From positions 1-37,285 of the forward strand of contig KZ992512.1 of NCBI GenBank assembly GCA_003614735.1: a stretch of 37,285 nucleotides of DNA, read 5' to 3'. Position numbers and translations under genes: made by a program. The DNA is from Thamnocephalis sphaerospora. Lineage: Eukaryota; Zoopagomycota; Zoopagomycetes; Zoopagales; Sigmoideomycetaceae. Of the stretch, positions 11,138 to 21,435 are shown piece by piece; position 1 is the stretch's first letter, and each line of letters opens with the position of its first letter. The notes beneath the pieces are model-generated. The model was given only the letters and a program-made list of their open reading frames with translations, had not been told where the DNA came from and ran no database searches.

Positions 11138-11747
11138 CTAGCTGTTGACGGAAAACTTGTGGCTGCAAACACGTACGCGCCACATTAGCACGGCAGCACT
11201 TGCCTGCCGCTCATCGCTCATCCGCGTACTCACCCGCATTTGACGCAGTTGTAGAAGATGGTCTGGCCTTCGTCGGCTGAGCGCAGCTGCATCGTATGGA
11301 ACGACATTTCCGGCGCGCCACACTTTGGGCACTTTTCCTTGATCTGCATCGAGGCGCACACGCATCGTCAGTCCGCGTCGCCAGCGCGCCGCTAGAACAT
11401 CATTGCCGCGCACCGTAGCCGCCTTTTCCCGCTGCTTGGTCTGCTGCTGCACCAGCATTCGCTTCAGCTTGAGCGGCGAGCTAAAGGCGTTCTCGGCACT
11501 CTTGGTCACCACCTCAAATTCCTCAAAGTCTACGCGCACATGTCATCAGCAGCGAGACCCAATGACCGTCAGCGCACACGCAATGCTTACGCCGTGCTGA
11601 CTGCGAGTGGCCGCACTGGTTGCACACCACCACGACATTCTCGCTGATCGAATCCAGCAGGTTGCCGCACGCCGGGCAAAAGAAAAGCGAGCCAAACTGG
11701 TGGCGCGTCTGGAATCCGTGCTGCTTGAACGTGTTGCTAGCCGACAT
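11138..11747 (-). CDS. RPA12: RNA polymerase I subunit RPA12, zinc-ribbon protein
   Basis: Small subunit of RNA polymerase I that supports RNA cleavage and termination during rRNA synthesis in the nucleolus. Four exons join in frame: 11747-11591, 11529-11414, 11343-11234 and 11162-11138, giving 135 residues against about 125 in relatives. The N-terminal zinc ribbon uses CPAC (24-27) and CNQC (42-45). The C-terminal TFIIS-like ribbon uses CPKCG (96-100) and CVKCG (124-128), with the conserved [13 protein letters not shown] stretch that carries the two acidic residues (DE, 115-116) inserted at the polymerase active site. The last exon codes only for GHKFSVNS, 25 nt in all. The acidic pair plus the Pol I-style N-terminal ribbon separate it from TFIIS, RPB9 and RPC11. 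Confidence 0.92.
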
Positions 11748-12539
11748 GGTGGCAATCCGGGCGGGCAGACCAGAGAAAGATGCGTAGCAGGCAACGACAC
11801 ACGACGACGACCGCCACCACAGATTCCCAGCTGGCGTGTTGAAAAAGAAAAACGAGTAAATGCCGCGACCAGGTCCATATGTCCTCCAAAAGTGGATGCA
11901 CATTCAACCTATCATGGACGTTGGGCAGACGGTTGCCATGGCGTTACGGTCACGCCCATGGCTGCTACTGCCGCTACCGCTGCCACAGCCACTACCGTTC
12001 ATGGCGATGAGCGCGACCGTAAAGGGGCAGTCAGCGTGCACACTGCAGCTGCCGTATTGCGGGTGTACGCGGGCACGTTGCCATGTCCAGCGGAGCCGAG
12101 GTGCTTGCACAACCACCTGCTGCGTTGCCTGCACTGTGAGCGTCTGTTCCGCCCTTTCACGCCATCACTGTCTGCGTTTCTCTTTCTTTTTCGCTAGACG
12201 GCACTCGCATCTTTCCCGTTGTCTGTACTGCAGTCGTATTTGTTGTTGCGGCTGTCGCTAATCCGCTCCGTCTGTTGATCCTGCCCGGCTTTGTTGACCA
12301 GCACGGCCGAGCGCAAGGGCCTGGCACCAGGCAACCTACATCTACGCATCTGCATTGACAACAACGACAACGCCGCACCAGCCATGACCTGGCTTTCAGC
12401 ATTGGAGAGCTTTTATCTGGCGGTGTGCAGCTGTGGCACCGGCACAGGTAGCCGTGAGCTGGTACGAACGCATGGCGTGGCGTGGCATGGCGTGGCCTTT
12501 TGCTGATGTATCGGGCGGCCACCGTTGTCACTTGCGCAG
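11748..12539. other. Divergent promoter region of RPA12 and the LAMTOR1-like gene
   Basis: No full gene recognised. It should include the missing first exon of the LAMTOR1-like gene. One frame-compatible candidate is ATG at 12384 to a GTACGA donor near 12462, but it lacks the expected Met-Gly start. A short direct repeat of GGCGTGGCATGGCGTGG type lies at about 12471-12497. Confidence 0.45.
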
Positions 12540-13247
12540 GAAGACGAGCAATGCGGTCTGCTGGATAACCGCCAGCCAAATAGCTATGACGGAAGTTCCA
12601 TGTATGTGAGCGGGCGATAGCGGCGTAGTACGGTGCTGCGTGGCATGACGTGCCGTGTTACCCATCTCGGCTTAACGCGCTGACGGCCATCACACAGCAA
12701 CCGTATGAGCCTTCACAGCCAAGAATCGCTGCCGAATCGGGCGTTGGAGCAGGAAGCGCTGCGGCGGATTGTCGAGCGCACGGCCGAGTAGGTGTTGGAT
12801 GCTACGGGCGACTGCGTGTCACGCCTATGACTAAGCCGGGCGCTTGCTTTTGGCCATTCGCCGTTAGAAATCTGATTGATGTCACGGGTGCGGGCGTGGA
12901 GCGCCTGCAGCAGGCCGATCTGGCGGAGCGTACCGATGAGTACCAGTAAGTGTGCCTGCTTGAGACGGGTCGGCGGGTCGGCGGGTAGGCGCTCACGGTC
13001 CAATCTGTGCAGGGACGTTGTTGGACGCATTGGGGACCTCAGCAAGGCCAACCACCGGCTGAACGCGCTACCGCACACAAGTCTGCCCGTCACCGAGGTG
13101 CTGATGCGAGACGCGCCGGCCATCTCGTCGGTGGACGCAAAACAGATGCAGCAGTGGGCAAAGCAGGCACGCGCTGCACTGGATGCCGCCCAGGTGGAGC
13201 ATGTCGGCGACCTAGTCGTGTCGCTCACCTGGACGGTTACCGAGTAG
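12540..13247 (+). CDS. LAMTOR1 (p18)/Ego1-like Ragulator scaffold subunit, first exon not found
   Basis: LAMTOR1 wraps the other Ragulator subunits and tethers Rag GTPases and TORC1 to the lysosome or vacuole through N-terminal lipids. Visible exons 12540-12601, 12698-12787, 12868-12945 and 13013-13247 are consistent in phase and give 154 residues. Features matching the family are an acidic stretch followed by LLD (EDEQCGLLDNR), a short linker, then a helix EQEALRRIVERTAENLIDV, the LAMTOR signature region, a Tyr-containing segment (DEYQDVVGRIGDLS), and a C-terminal helix before VVSLTW. The N-terminus should be Met-Gly with nearby Cys for myristoylation and palmitoylation. No ATG-GG occurs just upstream, so the start is unresolved. 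Identification is by motif order and weak similarity, and is less certain than for neighbouring genes. Confidence 0.62.
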
Positions 13248-15007
13248 GCCGGCTGCTGCGCGCAACCTCGTCGGACACGCACGCCGGTCGCTGCTTGTTC
13301 CCTCCCTGCCTTTGGAGCCGACGGCGCACGCAAGACGGCCGCTCTCATCGCTCTTTTATGCCTTTCTATCTGCGTTTACGCACTTTGTTACGACCATTCA
13401 AGTATTACCATCGTTCTTCATTATCGGCACGTATCCAAACATACCGACCCATCTGGCGTGCTAGCGCTCATGTGGGCGCCGTTTTCTTGACTTTCCATTG
13501 TTATATGTAGCGCTGCTTGTTTGAGCCGTCCGTTACATGTGCCTGATCTCGTGAACATCTGCCACGACTTGCCGCCTTAACACGAGCACGAGTTTACTTC
13601 CTTTTAGAATTTCGTCTACGCCGCAAAAGCTGCCGCTGATGCACCGCCTGCTGCCCTGAAAGCTACCTAGGCCACATGGCCTGTCGGGAGATTTGTGCAG
13701 CGTGCTGTTTAGCGTGGTACATGGCCAATCTAGACGATGGCTCAAGCAGGTGGTGCGTAAGCGGCCTCTTTTGCTTTGACCATCTAATTATAATGATTGG
13801 ATTGCACGCAACGCCCCGGTCTTTTGATGATCTGTTAGCCACGTTGTCTTGGCCCACCACCTGCGTTTCGCCGTCTTTCTCCTCCTATCCACCACAGCTG
13901 CTGTCGTCTGTGTGCCTGCTTCTACGCGTTACCGGCTGTGAGCAGCGATAGCCCTGCTGTAGCGCGCTGTCTTTGCTGCTGAGCGTCAGGCTTCAAACCG
14001 GCCTGTGTCGCCTCTGCCACGACTGATTCGCGTAAATCTTTGCCACGCCTCCCGTTCCTGCCTTGGCCAAGTGCGCGCGGTACCCTTGCGGCGTTCCTCC
14101 CGCGCTTTGTACTCGCTAGGCTACACTCTCTCGCCAGCCCTTGTCTTTCCGTTCGCTGTTATCCTCTATAGACCTTGACCACCAATCCTCACTGGCATCC
14201 TGCACCTATTACCGCCTCTCGTGAGGTTTGTCATTACTAGCCTTGTTGTTGGCGTACAAGTGTAAGTAGTGCAGCGGTGCGATTTTTCTTCCTATCACCT
14301 TCTCTATCTTTTCTCTTGGCACACTCGTACGTTCACTCTTGGCGGCGGTGTTTTCGCTAGTAGGGCTCGAGAGCGTGGCCGTCCAGGTGGTAACCTCCTT
14401 TTCTGGACAAGCCTTGACGGTTACGCTTGGTCTTTTCTACTTGCACTTGCCGACGTTTCCGTATCTTTCTGACGCTCGTGCCTTAGCTGGGCACTACTCT
14501 TTCACGTTAGCCACGCCTACGCAGGCCCCTCGTCTCCGCAGAATTTCTGCCGTCTCGCACTGCTTCCTGTGCCCTGCGTCTCTCTCTCTCCCTCTCTCTC
14601 TCGTGCGCTTCCTCCCACTCGCCGTACATCATCCCTCCACACCAATTCGCCATCTCTGCCACCCCTAGCATTAGCATTGATCGCCCGTTGCTCACCTTTG
14701 CTCGTCTGCTGTTTCGTCCACAGCCGCGTCTGCACCCGACAGGTCAACTTTGGCAGTGGTGTGTCTGGTCGGCGCTTGCACCCCCGCCTATCTGCCACCA
14801 CTTGCTCCTGCCGCCCACGCTTGAATCGCCGACAAGACGCGTGGCCGGTCGTCTGCTTGCACGTCAACTGTCGGCGGCACACACGCGGTCGACCTGCCGG
14901 CCGACGGTGACCGTAGAGAGCGTGACCAGAGCGACCTCGGTCTGACTGCATAGCATCGTGACACCTGACTTGGACCCATCGCCTAGGATAGTGCACCATG
15001 GTGGTAG
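13248..15007. other. Long gene-poor region, pyrimidine-rich on the plus strand
   Basis: About 1.76 kb without a recognisable protein. The plus strand is C/T-rich, with a CTCTCT tract at about 14579-14605. It should contain the promoter and short first exon of the UPF0658 gene, because exon 2 of that gene starts after a TAG acceptor at 15005-15007. Confidence 0.5.
14579..14605. repeat. CT microsatellite
   Basis: TCTCTCTCTCTCCCTCTCTC run in the presumed 5' region of the UPF0658 gene. Confidence 0.8.
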
Positions 15008-16430
15008 GTTGCGCAAGCGTGGCTTCCAGCGGAATGCCCAATAAGGCTGACGCTGTTTGAATCCGCATGGTATCCGCCGGTCCAGTTTGCTCGCTCAAAT
15101 ACCTCGCGCCTCACGCTTGCGCTGGTGGTGCTGGAGGCCATCGTGGTCATTGTATGTGAAAGTATCATCTTTTACAATCTGGCCACCTTTATGCCCGACT
15201 ACAACAAGGACTTGGGCAAAGGGCTGCCCGTCTACTTTGGCATCTTTATTGCTTCACAGGTGTTTCAAGTAATCCTGGTTATTGATGCGGTAGGTTTCGG
15301 TGTGCATGGCGCTGCAGCGATCTTTGACTAACCGACACGCGGACGGCTAGATTCGCATGCAAAACACCATTCAGATTATCGGATTTCTCGGCTTCAACCT
15401 CTGCTGCTTCCTCTACTCGATACTGCAGGTCAACCAGCTCAAGACGGTGTTCGAAAATGCACAGCCACAGGAGGACACATCATGGCGCACGGTGGTCAAT
15501 GCATTGCTGATCATCGTGGCGGTCACGATTGCCCTATGTGAGGCGGTCTACATCTGGCTGGCCAAGCAGCTCTACCAGGAGTTTGGATGGAAAATCTACA
15601 AAAAGATCGGCGCAGACTTGATCAAGCGACGTAAGCGCGATGCGACATTTGAACCGCGCGATGCCTAGGCACTCACGCTTGTACTACATCTTTTGCGCTT
15701 GGCAGGCATGTATCGCGACTACCACATTTGTCTAATGCTACTCAAGCTGGATCTTTTCTTTTTCATGGGCTTTTGCCTGCAGTTCCTTGTGCTGGTGCTT
15801 AGCGGCACAGACGAGGGAAGGGAGTTTGCCCTCACCATTGCGGCGCTGCCCGTCACGCTGTTGGCCATCGTCGTGGCCGCCTATGCGCTGCGGCGAGAGG
15901 GACGTCGCACGATGTGGGGAGTGTTTCTCGGCCTCTTTCTCGCAGCCTGCTACTTTTTGTACAAGATCGTTCGTATCTGGACAAACGAAACCAAAAAGTA
16001 TGAGAATGTCAAATACTATTTGACGGTCTTTGGTGAGTTGGTGTGCGCGTGCGTAAGAGAGTCGTGAATGACTGACTACTAACGCTGTGCGTGCGCTCGT
16101 GTGCATTTATGTTGCTATTACAGCGGTGCTCTCGCTTTTGGCAGTGGCTGCAACGTTTACCATGTCGTTCCGATGCTACCGAAACTTTGGCCAGGGTCTT
16201 CGGCCCTATTGTAAGTGCGCGTCTGCTGCCCGCCCGCTGGCTACCCATGTAACTCACCATGGCAACGCTGCATGCTGTTCTGCCCACCACTAGTGATGAA
16301 CCAGACTCTCCACACGGAAATGCTCACTCGGCCTTCGCAGCGTATCGTGCTGGAGGACGACGACGACGATGATCTGGAAAGTGGCCCCCTGCCGGGCCGG
16401 CCGCACAACGTGGTCAGCATGCAGCTTTAA
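15008..16430 (+). CDS. UPF0658 Golgi membrane protein family (first exon not found)
   Basis: Multi-pass membrane protein of unknown biochemical role, annotated as Golgi-located in fission yeast; the family is, to my knowledge, fungal. Exons 15008-15289, 15351-15630, 15706-16032, 16124-16210 and 16294-16430 join in frame and give 370 residues. I count about seven hydrophobic helices. Family motifs visible are WYPPVQFARSNTSR, MQNTIQIIGFLGFN, EFGWKIYKKIGAD, RRMYRDYHICLMLLKLD followed by an FFF segment, LTIAALPVT, YFLYKIVRIW and NFGQGLRPY. The cytosolic tail is acidic (LEDDDDDDLES) and ends VVSMQL. The frame is open from a TAG acceptor at 15007 but has no ATG before WYPP, so a short upstream exon is required. 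All five introns are under 100 nt. Confidence 0.85.
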
Positions 16431-16821
16431 TTTCCGCCATAACAGGCATCCGGCGTGGCCAGCAGTGTGTGCGCATCCATCGGCGCCGTATGTATGCCAA
16501 TCATCGGCCGGCCGCATGCACGCCACTATTCTATAACATGGTTAGCATCTTTTGGCTACCACAAACCCCCGTTGCTTTTTTCGTCTCGCGCGTGTGTATG
16601 TGTACGTGAATTATGCGCACACTATTATTAGTCTTCGTCTGTACTCGCCATCATCTTGTAGTGCGCATGTCCTGCAGACTGGCGGCTGCGTTGCTCTAAA
16701 ATACACATTTGCCGGTCATTTACAGAGTAACGGCTTTGGTGAAACCGACTTGAAAGGCGGTGTTGCCGAAGCAGACTCGTTCGTCACCAGACCACCGTCA
16801 CCGCGTTTCTTTCTCTTCGCG
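16431..16821. other. Downstream flank of the UPF0658 gene
   Basis: Nothing recognisable. It separates the UPF0658 gene from the candidate minus-strand exon that begins (3' end) at 16822. Confidence 0.45.
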
Positions 16822-17097
16822 TCACCGCCCCGCGACTACCACCGCGCTCATCTTGTCCGGTTCCCGTGAGGTGCGCCAGCCACTGCTATCGTATCCGGTA
16901 GTCTGCTGTCCAAAGGCGCCGCCATTTGGTAGTTGACCCGGCTGCTCTGCGGTTGCTCTGTACGCTCCACACTGGCCATACTGTCCTCCGATTGCTCCTG
17001 CCTTTGCCACACTACTAGCGTGGTACTGGGCTGCATATAGTGCCGGATCGTCAAGGTAAGCTTGCGTAGCGTGCTTTTTATTTGATGGCGTGCCCAA
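16822..17097 (-). CDS. Possible C-terminal exon of a Tyr/Gly/Gln-rich protein
   Basis: I do not recognise this as a known family. The minus-strand frame ends at a TGA (16824-16822) and reads as a plausible protein tail: SNKKHATQAYLDDPALYAAQY, then Gly/Gln/Tyr-rich sequence with GGQYGQCGAY, NGGAFGQQTTGYDSSGW and a charged SREPDK before the stop. Composition resembles low-complexity tails of RNA-binding proteins. Upstream on the same strand, other frames (17100-17300, and about 17460-17650 with five Gln in a row) are also Gln/Ser/Tyr-rich, suggesting more exons. A run of nine C at 17118-17126 lies exactly where the frame changes. It could be a sequencing-length error or sit beside an intron end. 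Splicing could not be resolved, and chance composition remains possible. Confidence 0.33.
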   Translation of the reverse strand: MGTPSNKKHATQAYLDDPALYAAQYHASSVAKAGAIGGQYGQCGAYRATAEQPGQLPNGGAFGQQTTGYDSSGWRTSREPDKMSAVVVAGR

Positions 17098-18033
17098 GCG
17101 CCGGTTGTCTGGGAATTCCCCCCCCCTGCAGCGACGGCACTTGCGTTACGTTGCCGGCACCGGTGGTGCTGACAGACCTGTCTGTAGCTGGTGGTCAGAC
17201 CGTGACGGTATGGGTAGCTGTCCTGGTGGTTTAAGCGGCCTAAGTAGCTACTGTGACCGCTGTTGCGACTACTGTGGACGTGGGCTGCATATGTGTGCAC
17301 CCACCTGACCGAGTGGTGGACAGCAGCATGCCTACGTCGCCTCTCTCTCCTCTCGAGTCTACGCTTGACTTTTCTGTCGAGTGCCCTGCTGGTTACGCCA
17401 TAGCAGCGCTAAAGGTGGGCGGGTGGACGTGCCGCGTAACTACAGCGCTTAGCAGCATACCGGCTGCCTGTTTAGGGCCTTGGGACTGGTGGCGTACTGT
17501 ACTGCGTTTTGAAGACGATGCTGCTGTTGTTGTTGTATATCCGGTGATGCGTAGGCGGATGCACTGGTGTACACATGGTCGCTTTTAGTCGGTGCGCATG
17601 AGCAGCGTCGACTGTCGTCATTGTTACTGCTCGCTTGCCCTTTTCTCGTCGCCACCCAGTGCCACCGCGCTTCGCTGCTTGTCAGCCGGCGTAGACGTTG
17701 TGACTGGCTTTACAGCAACGCTTGACTTGGGTGACTGCAACGCTTAAGCGGGGCTGTTTTCACGCTGCTTGCTGGCGGTGGTTTTGACTGTGCACGCTGC
17801 TGGTGCATGCTGCTGTGTAGGCGTATCTGTGTGTGCGGCTTACTGTTGATTGCCGTGCAGCACTCTCCGTCTGCTTGGCTTACCCGCAACTAGCCTCTTT
17901 GCGTGCTGTACGTGTATAGTCGACAAACATCAATTTCCTTGGTAACCCGCTAGTCGCCTCGCTTGCTTGGTTGCCTGTCCTCGATCCACCTCGCTGACAT
18001 TGTCTCACGTTTCTTCTCACCACCGCCGCCTCT
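17098..18033. other. Unresolved region between the minus-strand candidate and the RanBPM-like gene
   Basis: May contain further exons of the minus-strand Gln/Ser-rich candidate; several frames look plausible and none is decisive. The right end is the promoter of the RanBPM-like gene. Confidence 0.35.
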
Positions 18034-20959
18034 ATGCGACGCCCACCTGCTTATCGCCGCCGAAACGACGATGTTGCGAATGCAGACAGCGGCGACAATA
18101 GTAGTGCGGATCGCCGGGAAACGCCACTCCCGAGATATCAGCGCCGGCAGCGCACTTCTGGCGACGCCAGTATGTTGGAAAACGGCTTGAGCGGTGTGAT
18201 AGACTCTGCTAACGCAGCTCTGGTCCTGCATTGCTTGACTAGCGACGACTGGCACAGGATCGCTTAGCCATCGGCCCCCTCGATTGCATCTGGACGAACT
18301 GGATATTGGGGAATCATTTGCTGCTTCACTGGCACCGCTGCTGACCAGCATGTCCTCCAGCACTACACCGTCTTCGGTGTCCACCTCGACGCCTTCATCG
18401 CTTGGCCAAATGTCAGCTAGCGGACTTTGGCCGGCGCTTGCCTCACCCGAGGTGCAGTCCTTTCCTTACGAGCACCAGGAGCGCGTACCATCTGCGCCGT
18501 CCCCTACATCTCGTGCCACGACCAGTCATGTCCGGGTGAGTGGCGAATGCGGTGTAAAATTGCGCTTTGGCTCTCCATGTGCAAGTGCACGATGCAGTCC
18601 TAATGTCCACCGCTTACAATTGACGCCCAATGCATGCGGGCCGTGGCGGAATGCAGTCTGGCACGCGGCGTTCAGGATCTCACGAATTGCCAGAGTATCT
18701 AAACAACACAGGCTACGCAACGCTTGCCAACGCGCAACAAGCGGCACTGGACAATGATGCGCACCATCATGCTCATCACGCATTTCCTGGGCACTTTGAT
18801 CCGCCCAACAGCAGTTCGGCGCACGGCGATGCGGCGAGCTTTGGACGTGAGTCTCTCTTGCCCCCTACGGCCTGGAGCATCAAGGATCGTTGCACACTGT
18901 TGGAGGTGTCACGCGACGGCCAGGGTATCACATATATTGGTGGGTGGCAGAAAATGGAGCGACAGCCAGCGCGGTCATCATGTGCTTATTTCACCGGATG
19001 TGCTTGCTACGTAGGTTCGGGAAAGTCGGACGATGACGCTGCGGCGCTCCGTGCCAATCGGCCGATGCCGATACAGTCGGGTATTTTCTACTTTGAAGTG
19101 GAGGTGATCAGCAAGGGTCGCGATGGGTAGGTGTTGTCGGCAGCACGTTTAGAAGTGATACTCTGGCTAACGGGCCGACGGCATTGGTGCTGTGCAGCTA
19201 CATTGGCATCGGGTTTTGCTCGGCCGGCGTATCGCTGAAGCGCCTTCCTGGTAGGCTACGCAAGAATGCCGAGTGCAGGCGTCCGGGGTAGGACTGACCA
19301 TGTTCGCCTTGCGATACAGGTTGGGAGCCGGATTCCTGGGGATATCACGGCGATGATGGACACAAATTCTGCTGCAGTGGCACAGGCCATCGGTATGGGC
19401 CCACGTTCAGCACTGGAGACATCATCGGCTGTTGTGTCAATTTTGCCAACGGAACCTGCTTTTTCACGAAAAACGGCATGCACCTTGGTAGGAATACGGC
19501 TGCGTGATGGCACGCTATCGGCGCTTACCAGACACATTTGCCTTATGCACGGATCCTAGGTGTTGCATTTACGGATCTGAATGGTCGTTTTTTCCCGTCA
19601 GTTGGCCTTCGCACGCCGCAGGAAAAGGTATACACCAACTTTGGCGACCGGCCATTCTGTTTCGACATCAAGCAATATGTTCGCGTACGTATACTATCGT
19701 ACTGGCTATGTTGGTGATTATTTGCTTACCCGGTGTTTAATTACGGGCTGGCAGGAGGAAAAGGCACGGCTATGGCGTCAAATCCGCGAAGTGCCGCTTC
19801 CCATGCCGCCTGCAGATGTGGGCGCGTCTAGAGAAGGTGGCGAGTTGAAAGACACGATGGCGGCTGAGCGAGCGGAAGACGCGCTGCCCAACACGCTCAA
19901 GGAGCTGGTTCTGACACATCTTGTTCATCATGGATACCGTGCCAGCGCACAGGCGTTTGCGCGCGATGCAATGGGCCTACCGTGGGGCTCGGTGTTACAA
20001 GCCATCGCTACTCCGGCAGACCAGCAAACGGTCACCAATGTTGGCGATGGTTTGGCGGACGAGGTGGAAATTCGCAAAGGTCTGTGCCTGCCATGTCGGC
20101 ACTAGCACTTGACCTTGTAGCTGTGCATTAACCTTCACCGACACTTTGCTGCATGTTGTAGAGATCTACGACGCTGTGATGAGTGGTGAAATCGCACGTG
20201 CCAATAAGCTTACTGGCCAGCATTTTCCGGCAGTTCTACGTACCAACGATGAAATTCTTTTCCAGCTTCGCTGCCAGGAGTTTATTGAGCTGATGCGCCG
20301 CTGCACACCCAGTCACACGACAGATGCAAGTATGGACATGGACGAGGATGATGTGCTTGTCGGCGGCGTGCAGAGCAAAGGCCACGACGCGGACACAGCC
20401 AAGCATACAGGTGCCAATGGAGTCGCAGGCGATGATGACAACGCGGAAAGCGCTGGCATGGATGGACAACGTTTAGACACAGCAATACACGAGGCGATGG
20501 TATATGGTCAGGAACTTCAAAAGGACTATCAGAATGATTTGAGACCGCACGTGAGCGATACGCTTGTGGTACGTGAAGCAGGCAGGCGTTTGCATGCAGA
20601 CGTGTCTGATCTGTGCATACCCGCGCAGGATGTCTTTTCATTGTTTGCCTACCCGGATCCGAGCACTAGCGTGGTTGCGCACCTGCTTGACCCAGCACGT
20701 CGGGAGCCTGTGGCTACTGCGCTCAACAGCGCTATTGTTGGTGGGTGCTTGGGCGGCGCTTGGTATGCTTGGACTGTGGATGCACGTTACTTATAGTGCT
20801 ATGCTTTTTCTACGTTCACCAGCCTCATTGGGTCGGCCGCCTACATCCACGCTGGAGCGCACGTACCGGCAAACGGCCGTCGTAATGGAGACGCTTGCAA
20901 AGCAGGGCGTGGCTGGCGCAGGTCTTTTGGATCTTCGGCGTGATGGCCAGTTACTATAG
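18034..20959 (+). CDS. RanBPM/Gid1-type SPRY-LisH-CTLH-CRA protein, GID/CTLH E3 ligase scaffold
   Basis: Relative of RanBP9/10 and yeast Gid1 (Vid30), which hold the GID/CTLH ubiquitin ligase together. Eleven exons join in frame: 18034-18193, 18258-18535, 18657-18939, 19015-19126, 19198-19250, 19320-19487, 19560-19684, 19755-20079, 20162-20568, 20629-20740 and 20823-20959, giving 719 residues. The first 200 are Ser/Thr/Pro-rich and disordered. The SPRY domain (about 215-393) has [49 protein letters not shown] and VAFTDL. LisH follows (about 439-467, [19 protein letters not shown]), then CTLH ([19 protein letters not shown]-like [14 protein letters not shown]) and CRA ([25 protein letters not shown]). 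An acidic Asp/Glu insert interrupts CTLH/CRA near 560. The ninth intron (20569-20628) is 60 nt and has no in-frame stop. Confidence 0.93.
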
Positions 20960-21435
20960 ACGGCAGCTGGTAAGCCTGCGCACTGCTGTACAAATGCTCC
21001 AGCAAAAGCTTACCGCAAACACCAGAGATTCTTGCAGTACCAGGCGGCGTTATTGTAGTAAACCCGTTGTGTCTATTCGCTGCCATGCACACCGTTGATG
21101 GGCGTGATACAGCCGGGCAATGTGGTCAACTTGATTGCATAAATACCTTCAATGTAGTTTCACTAGCCAACGCAAACGACTGCGCTAGGAGATGGCGGTG
21201 TGAGCTGGTCTTATCAGCACTTGTGCAGACTCGTGTTGGCGGAAAGATTACGCAATTAGTCCGACCCGAGCCACGGCCGGTTATGCGCAGAGTTTACGGA
21301 GACAGTACGCGTAGAAATGCAATAACTCAAGGGTGCGTCTCCTGCCAGCGTGGCTTTGTGGTTTATTCACTTGCGTAGGCCATACTACCATTAGCACCGC
21401 TGCATTCCAGCAGCAGGACGTCGAAAACGATCTAA
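20960..21435. other. Convergent 3' flanks of the RanBPM-like and LKR/SDH genes
   Basis: About 480 nt with no recognisable gene. Both neighbours end here. Confidence 0.55.

Noticed and set aside
17253-17588. Plus-strand open frame of 111 codons
   Set aside because: No recognisable motif, and it overlaps the more protein-like minus-strand frames.
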